A stretch of 64,000 nt of DNA from Saprospiraceae bacterium UBA2329 (GTDB taxonomy: Bacteria > Bacteroidota > Bacteroidia > Chitinophagales > Saprospiraceae), in assembly GCA_002344975.1 (NCBI GenBank), contig DDUV01000053.1, forward strand, positions 58,969 to 122,968. The letters run 5' to 3'. The position numbers were made by a program, and so were the translations under genes. This document shows positions 1 to 8,769 of this stretch, piece after piece (position 1 is the first letter of the stretch; every line of letters begins with the position of its first letter). Under the pieces are notes generated by a model. The model did no database searches. It was not told the DNA's origin and saw only the letters and a program-made list of their open reading frames with translations.

Positions 1-1
1 G

Positions 2-256
2 GGTCAACTCAACTTCTACCTCGAAGCATTGGACAGAGACGTGAAAAAACCGCACGAAAACCCCAGCATCGGCGTATTGTTGTGCCGCGACAAAGACGAG
101 GAAGTGGTGGAATATGCCCTCTCGCGCAACCTCTCGCCCGCCCTCATCGCTCAATACCAACTGCAACTGCCCGATAAAAAAATCATTCAGGCCAAACTGC
201 ACGAATGGATGCAACAACTACCCGACATGAATACCACGCAAAACAACAACGCATGA
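2..256 (+). CDS. YhcG/DUF1016-type PDDEXK nuclease, C-terminal end only
   Basis: The reading frame is open from the window edge and ends with TGA, so only the last 84 codons are present. The tail, with GQLNFYLEALDRDVK, ENPSIGVLLCRDKDEEVVEYAL and a final LPDKKIIQAKLHE, matches the C-terminus of the YhcG (DUF1016) family, PD-(D/E)XK nucleases often encoded among type I restriction genes. The catalytic core would lie partly upstream, so activity cannot be judged. The stop codon overlaps the next start (ATGA), which points to translational coupling with hsdS and one operon with the restriction-modification genes. Family recognition is firm; a role in defence is inferred from context. Confidence 0.85.
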   Translation, partial: GQLNFYLEALDRDVKKPHENPSIGVLLCRDKDEEVVEYALSRNLSPALIAQYQLQLPDKKIIQAKLHEWMQQLPDMNTTQNNNA

Positions 257-1533
257 GCAAGGAAATGAACAATACGAAGACGCCACGGCTGCGGTTTGCG
301 GAGTTTCGGGAGGCTTGGACTAAGAAGACGCTAGGCGGCATAGCTGTTTTGATTAATGACAAAGCAGGTATAAATAGGTATAAATTGATGAGCATCACAG
401 CGGGAATTGGTCTTGTATCTCAAATTGAAAAATTTGGTAGAGAAATAGCTGGTGAATCATACAAGAACTATTATGTGATAAAAAAAGGGGATTTTGCTTA
501 CAATAAAAGCTCAACAAAGCAATATCCAGAAGGTCAGATAGTGGTTTTAGAGAATGAAGAAACTGGGGCAGTTCCAAATAGTATTTTTACTTGTTTCCGT
601 ATTGATGATAAACTTATCTCGCCCTTTTTTCTTAAATATCCATTTGAAAATAACATTCATGGTAATTGGCTTAAAAAGTTTATTGAAGTAGGTGCGCGTG
701 CTCACGGCGCTTTAAGCGTGGATACAAAAGATTTATTTGCTACCCCGATATTTTTCCCTAGCCTCGCCGAACAGCAAAAAATCGCCGCTTTCCTCACCTC
801 CCTCGACGAGCTCATCGCCGCCGAGGGCCAAAAGCTGAAAGCCCTGCAAGCCCATAAAAAAGGGCTGATGCAGCAGCTTTTCCCGGCAGAAGGGGAGACG
901 ACCCCGAGGCGGAGGTTTGGAGGGTTTGAGGGGGAGTGGGAGGAGAAGACGTTGGGGGAATGTTTATTACGAAAACCGGACTACGGAGTAAATGCCCCCG
1001 CAGTACCATATTCTAAAGACTTGCCTACCTATTTAAGGATAACAGACATTTCAGAAGGTGGACATTTCCTACAAAATCAAATGGTTTCGGTTGTGAAAGG
1101 CGTTACCGAGGAATACTATTTAAGTGAAAACGATATTGTACTTGCAAGAACTGGGGCAAGTGTGGGTAAATCATACAAGTACAAAGTTACAGATGGCAGG
1201 CTTGTTTTTGCAGGGTTTTTGATCCGTGTAAAACCAAATCCTAAGAAAATAAACTCGGAACTGCTTTTTCAATTTTTTTCCACTGAAAAATATTGGCGTT
1301 GGGTGGCTTTTATCTCGGCACGTAGTGGTCAACCCGGCATAAATGGAACTGAATATTCTTCAATGCCTATAATTTTGCCGCCAACACTTGCCGAACAACA
1401 AAAAATCGCCGCCTGCCTCACCGCCCTCGACGAGCTCATCGCCGCACGGGGCAGGAGGCTGGAGTTATTGAAGGAGCAGAAGCGGGGGCTGATGCAGGGC
1501 TTGTTTCCTAACCCGAATGAAATAGAAGCATGA
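253..1533 (+). CDS. hsdS: Type I restriction-modification specificity subunit HsdS
   Basis: This 426-residue protein would choose the DNA target for the methylase and restriction complex. It has two target-recognition halves, each closed by a nearly repeated conserved helix region: LAEQQKIAAFLTSLDELIAA near residue 170 and LAEQQKIAACLTALDELIAA near residue 378, both running into KKGLMQQLFP or KRGLMQGLFP. I start it at the ATG that overlaps the preceding stop; an upstream in-frame ATG at 205 would only add residues inside the neighbouring gene. The two recognition segments (about 330-750 and 960-1380) are visibly AT-rich beside the GC-rich conserved repeats, as expected for exchangeable modules. 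Its stop overlaps the next gene. Confidence 0.95.
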   Translation: MSKEMNNTKTPRLRFAEFREAWTKKTLGGIAVLINDKAGINRYKLMSITAGIGLVSQIEKFGREIAGESYKNYYVIKKGDFAYNKSSTKQYPEGQIVVLENEETGAVPNSIFTCFRIDDKLISPFFLKYPFENNIHGNWLKKFIEVGARAHGALSVDTKDLFATPIFFPSLAEQQKIAAFLTSLDELIAAEGQKLKALQAHKKGLMQQLFPAEGETTPRRRFGGFEGEWEEKTLGECLLRKPDYGVNAPAVPYSKDLPTYLRITDISEGGHFLQNQMVSVVKGVTEEYYLSENDIVLARTGASVGKSYKYKVTDGRLVFAGFLIRVKPNPKKINSELLFQFFSTEKYWRWVAFISARSGQPGINGTEYSSMPIILPPTLAEQQKIAACLTALDELIAARGRRLELLKEQKRGLMQGLFPNPNEIEA

Positions 1534-2639
1534 GTGGCAAACCTAAAATACAGTCATACAAGGCACTGCGTAATCTGGCAGTAAGGCTACGGGACGACCT
1601 AAATAGTAGCGATTTTGTGCTGCTCTATGCCTACAACGGCACAGGCAAAACCCGACTTTCTATTGAGTTCAAAAATAGAGGAAAAAAAGGAGGAAAACGG
1701 GATACACTTTATTTCAATGCCTTTACCGAAGACCTTTTTAGTTGGGACAACGACTTGGCGAACGATACGGAGAGGAAACTTAAGATTAATTCAAGTTCAA
1801 CGTTTTTTGAAGGTTTCAGGGAGTTGGCGTTGGAAGAAAAAATCTTTGCCTATTTGCAACGTTACGCCGAATTTGACTTCCGAATTGACTACGAAGAATG
1901 GACGGTGACCTTTTCAAAAGGTAAGGAAACTCACATCAAAATATCACGAGGCGAGGAGAATATTTTCATCTGGTGCATTTTTCTTGCCATCTGTGAGCTG
2001 AGGCTCGATGACGAGAAGGATGAAGGACCTTACAAAGAGGTAAAGTATTTTTATATAGACGACCCCATTTCGTCCTTAGACGACAACAACGCCATTGCGG
2101 TGGCCAGTGACCTTTCCAAACTACTAAAAAGGGCAAATGGGAAGGTGAAAACTATTATTTCATCTCATCACAGTTTGTTTTTTAACGTGATGTGTAATGA
2201 ACTGAAAAGGCTAAAACCCACTCAATATTTTTTGCATAGAAACGGCATGGAGGGCTTTGGCTTACAAAAAACTGACGACACGCCTTTCTTTCATCATGTC
2301 GCCTTGTTGAGTGAGTTGAAACAAGCAATGGAAACCGGAGAAATAAAAACTTACCATTTCAACAGTTTACGCAGCATTCTCGAAAAAACATCTTCATTCT
2401 TTGGTTTTAATGACTTTGGAAAATGTATCTACGGAATAGAGGATCAAGTACTTTTTGAGCGTGCGCTCAACCTGTTTAGTCATGGTGCTTATTCCATCTA
2501 TAATCCTGTAGAAATGGGGGATGACAACAAAGAGCTTTTTAAAAGAGTCCTGCGAGGATTCTTGGACAGACATAAGTTTGATTTGCCCGAGCTTCTTAAT
2601 GAAAAAGTAAAAACAGCCAAGCTGGCCACAACATCATGA
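1530..2639 (+). CDS. PrrC-like AAA ATPase, putative anticodon nuclease guarding the type I system
   Basis: The 369-residue protein has Walker A AYNGTGKTR at 34-42, an ABC-like signature SRGEEN at 139-144, Walker B with the DDPISSLD box at 177-184, and a switch histidine in SSHH at 211-214. The DDPISSLD box is typical of the PrrC/RloC branch. Beyond the ATPase lies R281-SIL-E285 and, 33 residues later, NLFSHG with H318. An Arg-x3-Glu followed about 36 residues on by His is the known catalytic triad of PrrC, a tRNA-Lys anticodon nuclease held silent by a type I methylase. The length is close to PrrC, and the long coiled coil of RloC is absent. It sits between hsdS and hsdM with overlaps on both sides. 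Nuclease activity is inferred; the ATPase call is direct. Confidence 0.8.
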   Translation: MSGKPKIQSYKALRNLAVRLRDDLNSSDFVLLYAYNGTGKTRLSIEFKNRGKKGGKRDTLYFNAFTEDLFSWDNDLANDTERKLKINSSSTFFEGFRELALEEKIFAYLQRYAEFDFRIDYEEWTVTFSKGKETHIKISRGEENIFIWCIFLAICELRLDDEKDEGPYKEVKYFYIDDPISSLDDNNAIAVASDLSKLLKRANGKVKTIISSHHSLFFNVMCNELKRLKPTQYFLHRNGMEGFGLQKTDDTPFFHHVALLSELKQAMETGEIKTYHFNSLRSILEKTSSFFGFNDFGKCIYGIEDQVLFERALNLFSHGAYSIYNPVEMGDDNKELFKRVLRGFLDRHKFDLPELLNEKVKTAKLATTS

Positions 2640-4246
2640 GCGAACAGAACCAACAACAACTCGGAAAAACGCTTTGGGGCATAGCCGACCAACTGCGAGG
2701 CGCTATGAATGCCGACGATTTTCGCGACTATATGCTGTCCTTTCTCTTTTTGCGCTACCTCTCCGACAACTACGAGGCTGCCGCCAGGCGGGAACTGGGA
2801 TCGGACTACCCCACACCGGCGGAAGGCGACCGCCGCGCCCCGCTGTCGCTGTGGTATGCCGCCAACCCGGAAGACGTAGAAGCGTTTGAAAAACAGATGC
2901 GGCGCAAGGTGCACTACGTCATAGAGCCTGCGCATTTGTGGAGCAGCATTTCAGAGCTGGCGCGCACCCAGCACGGAGAGATGCTGCACACCTTGCAAGA
3001 TGGTTTCAAATACATTGAGAACCAGTCGTTTGAAAGTACTTTTCAGGGTTTGTTTTCAGAAATCAACCTCAACTCCGAAAAACTCGGCAGAAACTACACA
3101 GAGCGCAATGCCAAGCTCTGCACCATCATTCAGAAAATAGCCGAAGGCATTGCCGGTTTCTCCACCGACATAGACGTGCTGGGCGACGCCTACGAGTATC
3201 TCATAGGGCAGTTCGCGGCGGGCAGCGGCAAAAAAGCAGGCGAGTTTTATACTCCGCAGCAGATTTCCAGCATCCTCTCAGGCATTGTCATTTTAGACAG
3301 CCAGGAACCCAAGACCGGCCCCAAGCCAAAGTTGGACAAAGTGCTCGATTTTGCCTGCGGCTCCGGGTCGCTCCTGCTCAATGTGCGCAAGCAAATCGGC
3401 GCCAAAGGCATCGGCAAGATATACGGTCAGGAGAAGAACATCACCACCTACAACCTCGCCCGCATGAACATGCTGCTGCACGGGGTAAAGGATACCGAGT
3501 TTGAAATTCACCACGGCGATACCCTGCTCAACGACTGGGACATTCTGAACGAGATGAACCCCGCCAAAAAGATCGAATTTGACGCTATTGTAGCCAATCC
3601 GCCGTTCAGTCTTCGCTGGGAACCCAAAGAAGAAATGAGCGATGATTTCCGCTTCAAGGGCTACGGCCTTGCCCCCAAATCGGCGGCAGACTTCGCCTTC
3701 CTGCTGCATGGCTTTCACTTTCTCGGCAAGGAAGGCACCATGGCCATCATCCTGCCGCACGGCGTTCTGTTCCGGGGTGGCGTGGAAGAGCGCATCCGCA
3801 CCAAGCTGCTCAAAGACGATCATATAGATACGGTCATCGGCTTGCCGGCCAACCTGTTTTACTCCACGGGCATCCCGGTTTGTATTCTGGTATTGAAGAA
3901 GTGCAAAAAGTACGAAGACGTGCTGTTCATCAACGCAGCGGAGTACTTTGAAAAAGGCAAACGCCAAAACGCTCTGCAGCCGGAACACATCGCCAAAATA
4001 GTGGCCGCCTACCGGGAGCGCAAGGAGGAAGACCGCTACTCCCGCCGGGTTTCTATGGAGGAAATTGCGCGGAACGACTACAATCTGAACATTTCCCGCT
4101 ATGTCAGCACCGCCAAAGAAGAGGAAGAAGTGGACCTGCAAAAGGTAAACGAAGAACTATTAGAGACAGATCGAAAAGCAAAGGAGGCGCTGGCGCGGCA
4201 CAATGCGTTCTTGCGGGAACTGGGGCTGCCGTTACTGCCCGGTTGA
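2636..4246 (+). CDS. hsdM: Type I restriction-modification methyltransferase subunit HsdM
   Basis: This 536-residue adenine-N6 methylase would work with HsdS to protect host DNA. The N-terminal helical HsdM domain (LWGIADQLRG, YMLSFLFLRYLSDNYE) spans about residues 10-140. The catalytic part has the AdoMet motif DFACGSGSLLL near residue 239 and the NPPFS methylation motif near 321. The C-terminal region is rich in charged residues. The start ATG overlaps the stop of the PrrC-like gene. The coding sequence is more GC-rich than the gene before it. No hsdR follows, so the restriction subunit must lie upstream of the window or be missing. Confidence 0.96.
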   Translation: MSEQNQQQLGKTLWGIADQLRGAMNADDFRDYMLSFLFLRYLSDNYEAAARRELGSDYPTPAEGDRRAPLSLWYAANPEDVEAFEKQMRRKVHYVIEPAHLWSSISELARTQHGEMLHTLQDGFKYIENQSFESTFQGLFSEINLNSEKLGRNYTERNAKLCTIIQKIAEGIAGFSTDIDVLGDAYEYLIGQFAAGSGKKAGEFYTPQQISSILSGIVILDSQEPKTGPKPKLDKVLDFACGSGSLLLNVRKQIGAKGIGKIYGQEKNITTYNLARMNMLLHGVKDTEFEIHHGDTLLNDWDILNEMNPAKKIEFDAIVANPPFSLRWEPKEEMSDDFRFKGYGLAPKSAADFAFLLHGFHFLGKEGTMAIILPHGVLFRGGVEERIRTKLLKDDHIDTVIGLPANLFYSTGIPVCILVLKKCKKYEDVLFINAAEYFEKGKRQNALQPEHIAKIVAAYRERKEEDRYSRRVSMEEIARNDYNLNISRYVSTAKEEEEVDLQKVNEELLETDRKAKEALARHNAFLRELGLPLLPG

Positions 4247-4254
4247 ATGCAACT

Positions 4255-4395
4255 CTAATCCCCCCACATATTATACGCCGTGTGCGTGTTCCCGCCCATG
4301 CCGGCTCCTGAAACTGAACCGACAAGGCCGGATACCAGAATTGTACCGTTCGGTTCAATTACCTCACCCCCTTGCGCAACCTTTCCGCAACTCAT
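4255..4395 (-). pseudogene. Short ORF or remnant matching the C-terminus of the nearby lipoprotein
   Basis: The minus strand encodes 46 residues containing PNGTILVSGLVGSVSGAGMG followed by GNTHTAY. This parallels PNRTYWVSGTVGSVSGAGMG plus GGTHTEY at the end of the lipoprotein encoded at 6950-7375. A 28-base stretch is identical between the two places (4293-4320 and 7009-7036). There is no signal peptide or lipobox here, so I read it as a degraded or partial duplicate rather than a working gene, although an intact ATG and stop are present. Confidence 0.55.
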
Positions 4396-4453
4396 TTGTC
4401 TTTGGCAAAGTCATTTTCAAATTCTCTTTCACCCACCTGACTTTGTAAATTGT

Positions 4454-6889
4454 ATGAAAATCACCTACCTCTATTTTTTCCTACTCCTGTCCATTGTGGC
4501 GCAAGCCCAAACTGCCGGTCTCAAAGGCCAGCTCATAGATGCCGGCGGCGAACCCGTCATCTATGCCAACGTGGCCGTCTATAACGCTGCCGACAGCCTG
4601 CTCCAAAAAGTGGAGACCACCGATGAATCCGGCGCCTTTCAAATCCGGGGACTCCGGTCGGGCAGCTACTTCGTGTCGGCCAGCTTCCTCGGCATGGCAG
4701 ACCTGCGCAAAGACGGTATTTCCCTGCAAGAAGGCCAAATGCTCGACCTCGGCAGTCTCAGCTTTCAGGCGGCTGCGGTAGAATTAGCCACGGCAACGGT
4801 CACCAACTCCCGCGCGATGGTGGAAGTAAAACCAGACCGCACCGTGTTCAATGTGGACGGCACCATCAACAGCGTAGGCTCGGATGCACTGGCACTGCTG
4901 CGCAAAGCACCCAGCGTGACGGTGGACAACAACGACAACATCAACGTGCTGGGCCGGGCGGGGGTACTCCTCTATGTGGACGGCAAGCGCCTTCCGCTCA
5001 CCGGGCAAGACCTCAGCAACTACCTCCAAAACCTGCCCGCCGATCAGATAGACCGATTCGACATCATCACCAACCCCGGCGCCAAGTACGAGGCAGAGGG
5101 CAATGCCGGCATCATTGACATTCGTCTGAAACGCGACAAGAGCATGGGCGCCAACGGTTCCCTCAGTGTCTCGCCGAGCCAGGGCCGATACCACCGCATC
5201 AACACTTCGGCCACCGGCAATTATCGCAACAAAACCATGAACGCTTTCGCCAATGTGGGCGGCAGCAAAGGCGGCGGCTTCAACGATATGCGATTCCGGA
5301 GCCTTCAAAATGGGCTGATTCTCAACGAAACCAATGACAATGTGAACGACTGGCGAGGCATCAACCTCCGGGCAGGCGCCGATTTCTTTTTATCAAAAAA
5401 CCATACCATCGGCTTTCTTGTAAGTGGCAACAGAGGCGAGAGGGAAAGTAATTCCATCAACCGAATCGGAATTTCCAGACAAAACACGCCGGAGCAAATT
5501 GACAGTCTGCTGGTAGCCAAAACCATCGGCGACAACACCAACAGCCAGCAGACCTACAACCTCAATTACCGCTTCGACAACGCCAAGGGCCGCAGCCTGA
5601 ACATTGACCTCGACTACGGCAACTACGGCAACACCAGCATTCGACTGCAACCCAATCAGTACTTTAACGCCGGGGAAGACATACTGCTGACCGAAATCGT
5701 CAACAGCTTCGATACGCCTACCGACATCAAAATTTATACCGCCAAAGCAGATTACGAAGACGATATGCTGGGTGGCAAATTGGGCTTCGGCGCCAAGTAC
5801 AGCAAGGTCGTTTCTGACAATACATTCCTGTTTTTCGATGTAGTCAACGGCCTCAACCTGCGCAACGACCGCCTATCCAATCGCTTTGAATACAATGAAA
5901 ACGTGTATGCCGCGTATGTGAATTATTCCCGATCCTTGGGAAAAAAATGGAAGTTCAGCGCCGGCCTGCGCGCCGAGCAAACGGATGCTATGGGCAACCT
6001 GCAAGCCTTTTTGCCTGAATTGCAAGCGCCGCCCGTGGAACTCAACTACTTGAGCTGGTTTCCCAGTGCCGGCCTTACCTGGCAGGTAGCGCAGATGCAC
6101 AGCCTGGCCCTCAATTACGGCCGCCGCATCAATCGCCCCGATTACAACGTGCTCAATCCGTTCAACAACCAACTCAGCCAGCTTTCCTTCGAGAAAGGCA
6201 ACCCCTTCCTCCGGCCCGAAATCGTGAACAACCTGGAACTCGGCTACACCTGGAAATACCGGTATAACTTCAAGCTCGGCTACAGCCGCACCATAGACCA
6301 AATCACCCGGCTCATCGGCCCCGACCCGGTGGATCCGCGAGCCAGCTACATCAGTTGGGACAACCTCGCCACGCAAACCATCCTGAGCTTCAGCGCCAGT
6401 TTGCCGGTGCAGGTCAGCAAAAAATGGAATGCCTATTTCAGCCTCAGCGCATCGCACCTCGACAATCAGGCCGACTACGGCGGCGACGCAGTGGTGGATG
6501 TGCAGGCATTCACGTACAACATCTATCAGCAGCAAACATTCGACCTTCCGGCGGGCATCAAGTTCGAGGTATCGGGCTGGTTCTCCGGCCCCGGCGTTTG
6601 GGGTGGTGTGTTCGAGTACGAGACCAGTTGGAGCTTGGACCTGGGTTTGCAACGCAAGTTCCTGAAAGACCGCCTGACCCTGCGCTTAGGCGCCTCCGAC
6701 ATTTTCTTCGAATCGGGCTGGGACGGCGTTTCCAAATTCAACGGCATGGTGTCGGAAGGCGGTGGCCGCTGGGACAGCCGCCGGGTGAGCCTCAGTGCCA
6801 ATTACCGGTTTGGCAACGACAACGTGAAATCGAGAAACCGCAAGACGGGGTTGGAGGAAGAAGGTCGCCGGGTGGGCAGCGGTGGGTGA
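4454..6889 (+). CDS. Outer-membrane beta-barrel (TonB-dependent receptor-like) protein
   Basis: The 811-residue product starts with a signal peptide (MKITYLYFFLLLSIVAQAQ), which fixes the start at the ATG at 4454; an upstream in-frame ATG at 4280 would put this peptide inside the protein. A carboxypeptidase-regulatory-like domain (residues 22-105) is followed by a plug-like segment with VLLYVDGKRLPLTGQDL and IDRFDIITNPGAKYEAEG. The rest is a long barrel of alternating aromatic strands, as in the outer membrane beta-barrel family common in Bacteroidota. The end is odd: after the expected last strand (NYRFGN) there is a polar tail of about 20 residues instead of a terminal aromatic. The substrate is unknown. 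Confidence 0.88.
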   Translation: MKITYLYFFLLLSIVAQAQTAGLKGQLIDAGGEPVIYANVAVYNAADSLLQKVETTDESGAFQIRGLRSGSYFVSASFLGMADLRKDGISLQEGQMLDLGSLSFQAAAVELATATVTNSRAMVEVKPDRTVFNVDGTINSVGSDALALLRKAPSVTVDNNDNINVLGRAGVLLYVDGKRLPLTGQDLSNYLQNLPADQIDRFDIITNPGAKYEAEGNAGIIDIRLKRDKSMGANGSLSVSPSQGRYHRINTSATGNYRNKTMNAFANVGGSKGGGFNDMRFRSLQNGLILNETNDNVNDWRGINLRAGADFFLSKNHTIGFLVSGNRGERESNSINRIGISRQNTPEQIDSLLVAKTIGDNTNSQQTYNLNYRFDNAKGRSLNIDLDYGNYGNTSIRLQPNQYFNAGEDILLTEIVNSFDTPTDIKIYTAKADYEDDMLGGKLGFGAKYSKVVSDNTFLFFDVVNGLNLRNDRLSNRFEYNENVYAAYVNYSRSLGKKWKFSAGLRAEQTDAMGNLQAFLPELQAPPVELNYLSWFPSAGLTWQVAQMHSLALNYGRRINRPDYNVLNPFNNQLSQLSFEKGNPFLRPEIVNNLELGYTWKYRYNFKLGYSRTIDQITRLIGPDPVDPRASYISWDNLATQTILSFSASLPVQVSKKWNAYFSLSASHLDNQADYGGDAVVDVQAFTYNIYQQQTFDLPAGIKFEVSGWFSGPGVWGGVFEYETSWSLDLGLQRKFLKDRLTLRLGASDIFFESGWDGVSKFNGMVSEGGGRWDSRRVSLSANYRFGNDNVKSRNRKTGLEEEGRRVGSGG

Positions 6890-6894
6890 TGCCT

Positions 6895-6943
6895 GAAGGT
6901 TTTGCCGCCTCTATATTTTCCAAACGGGAGCGGCAAAACCTTC
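6895..6943. terminator. Perfect 14-bp inverted repeat between convergent genes
   Basis: GAAGGTTTTGCCGC at 6895-6908 is exactly complementary to GCGGCAAAACCTTC at 6930-6943, with a 21-base loop. It lies between the barrel gene and the convergent lipoprotein gene, so it could end transcription from both sides. There is no long T-run, so this is likely rather than certain. Confidence 0.7.
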
Positions 6944-6949
6944 AACGGA

Positions 6950-7375
6950 TTACTCCCGAACAAGCTCTGCCCCCTCCAACTCCAGATAATACTCCGTGTG
7001 CGTTCCGCCGCCCATGCCGGCTCCTGAAACTGAACCTACCGTGCCCGACACCCAATAAGTCCGGTTGGGCTTCATCATGTTTCGTTGGAACGATGCTGCC
7101 TTGAAATACGCCACAATCTGTCCAAAACCATATTTCGGAAGCGGATCAATATAGATATGCTCTTCTTTGCCGGAGTGATTCAAAGAAGGCCGCATCATGT
7201 GCGCCATCGGTATTTCCGCAAGGGTACACAAAAATCTGACCTTTCGGCCTTCAAAGTCGGCAATGTTTTCAGCGTCCGTCATGGTGTAGTACGGCACTGC
7301 CGGTTCAGAACTGCGTGTGGCACAAGCGCATAAAAACGCCGCCAGTATGCAGCAAAGGGGTAATCTTGTAAGCAT
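6950..7375 (-). CDS. Small lipoprotein of unknown function
   Basis: The 141-residue product begins MLTRLPLCCILAAFLCACAT, a signal peptide ending in a lipobox-like LCAC, so it is probably lipid-anchored in the envelope. I chose the ATG at 7375 because the upstream extension would bury the signal. The mature part contains YYTMTDAENIADFEGRKVRF and an OB-fold-like run ending WVSGTVGSVSGAGMG. The fold suggestion is weak. A partial copy of its C-terminus lies beyond the neighbouring barrel gene at 4255-4395, so the two ends of that gene carry related sequence. I do not recognise the family. Confidence 0.75.
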   Translation of the reverse strand: MLTRLPLCCILAAFLCACATRSSEPAVPYYTMTDAENIADFEGRKVRFLCTLAEIPMAHMMRPSLNHSGKEEHIYIDPLPKYGFGQIVAYFKAASFQRNMMKPNRTYWVSGTVGSVSGAGMGGGTHTEYYLELEGAELVRE

Positions 7376-7383
7376 GGCAACAG

Positions 7384-7460
7384 GTATTTTTGAATAAAAA
7401 TCATAGAGGAAGGTCAAATTCCTAACAATAAACAAACTCGTAGCTCGCGGCTGTTGGAAA
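7384..7460. repeat. Copy of a dispersed intergenic repeat (AGCTCGC type)
   Basis: The stretch AAACTCGTAGCTCGCGGCT at 7434-7452 and the AT-rich run before it (ataaacaaactcg) recur at 23881-23920 and, in part, at 10215-10230, 44913-44945 and 52514-52531. It lies between the lipoprotein and TolC genes. No coding potential is seen. Confidence 0.55.
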
Positions 7461-7485
7461 AACAAAATAGATACGTTTAAAAAAC

Positions 7486-8769
7486 TCACCACTCCTCCCC
7501 CACTCTACTCAGCCAGTTCCTGCGCTCGCCGGCATTCATCTTGCCATCCAAGAGCAGCAATTGTAAGTATGTTTGTGTCAATTCCGCCGCAGCGGCGATA
7601 TGTCGAAGCCGGAGTTTTTGCTGAATGATTTCCATATCGGTGAGTTCTTTGGCGCTGAGGTTGGGGCGAAGAGCGGCATCGGAAAGCAGGCGGGCGGTGA
7701 GACTTTGCTGCTCCTGATCGAGGTAGTTGCGGTAGGCTCCGATGCGTTGGGCCAACTGAAGACGCTGCCGGTCGCGTTCAGCAGCCAGCATTTCAGCGGT
7801 TCGTTGGGCCGCCAATTCGTCCTCCCGCCATTCGAGCATGGCCCGGCTGCTGCGAAAATTGTTATTTCCCGTGAGTGGAATTCTCAGTCCCAGGCGGATG
7901 GAAAAGTTGTTGAAGGTATTGAACCGGGAGGGGCGCTCCAAATACAGAGGATGGTCGTAATTGAGACGCAACGAATTGAAAATCTGTCGGTTCTGGGCAT
8001 TGGCATTTTGATAAGCCGCCTCCGAAAGATCGCTGATGGAGGAACGCAACTGAATGGCGGCCGTCGGCGAGGCATCGGCGCCTGATTGTACCAGATAAGC
8101 GGCTATTTCATCGGCAGTGATAAAATGTGCCGTATCCAACTCCATATTGTCTGTCAGGCCCATAAACTGCCTGATTTTCAATTGATTTTCTTCCAATACA
8201 TGGGCCGTTTCAGCCAGTTTGTTTTGGAGGTCGAGCAGGTCTTCCTCTACCGAAATGGCGTCTTTGATGCTGAAATCCAGCCCTTCCGCCGCCGAGATGC
8301 GCAGCAACTGCTGTTTTTGTTGCAGCAATTCCAGGAGCCGGTTTTGAGCCACCTGCCGCCGGCTCGCATGATACCAGGCCGCACAGACTTCGTAGCGGGC
8401 CAGCAGCGCTTCTTCGCGGTACAGTTCTTTCTCGGCCAGCAGGGTGTTGATTTGCGCCTGACGCCAGTTTTTCTGCGCTCTGATTTCTTTAAAACTATTG
8501 GTTTCGATCTGAAGCGCGTAGATGTCTTCATTGCGCAGGTAGCCGTAAATCGTATCGCCCAGCACACTGCCGCGAATGCCGATGCGGGCCTCCACTTCTT
8601 TGAGCAAAGGGATGTGATAACGCAGAGAGGCCGCCAGATCGGCCAATTCCTGACTGTGGCGAACGCGCAGGTCTTTGTCCACGCCCGCCAGCACCTCGGC
8701 TATACGCAAGGGTTGCGCGCTCAGACCTCCAGCCAAAAGCAGACATACTACAACAAGCCCCGGCCTCAT
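7486..8769 (-). CDS. TolC-family outer-membrane efflux protein
   Basis: This 427-residue protein would form the outer-membrane channel of a tripartite exporter. A signal peptide (MRPGLVVVCLLLAGGLSAQ) is followed by long heptad-rich helices with many Ala, Leu and Gln (ALQIETNSFKEIRAQ, LLEKELYREEALL type) in two similar halves, and a proline-containing turn (GLRIPLTGNNNFRSS) where the second half begins. The length fits the family. Its start overlaps the end of the HlyD gene, so the two are co-translated. Substrate unknown. Confidence 0.88.
   Translation of the reverse strand: MRPGLVVVCLLLAGGLSAQPLRIAEVLAGVDKDLRVRHSQELADLAASLRYHIPLLKEVEARIGIRGSVLGDTIYGYLRNEDIYALQIETNSFKEIRAQKNWRQAQINTLLAEKELYREEALLARYEVCAAWYHASRRQVAQNRLLELLQQKQQLLRISAAEGLDFSIKDAISVEEDLLDLQNKLAETAHVLEENQLKIRQFMGLTDNMELDTAHFITADEIAAYLVQSGADASPTAAIQLRSSISDLSEAAYQNANAQNRQIFNSLRLNYDHPLYLERPSRFNTFNNFSIRLGLRIPLTGNNNFRSSRAMLEWREDELAAQRTAEMLAAERDRQRLQLAQRIGAYRNYLDQEQQSLTARLLSDAALRPNLSAKELTDMEIIQQKLRLRHIAAAAELTQTYLQLLLLDGKMNAGERRNWLSRVGEEW

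Noticed and set aside
4280..4453. N-terminal extension of the barrel protein frame
   Set aside because: A good signal peptide starts at 4454 and the extension overlaps the lipoprotein-like remnant.
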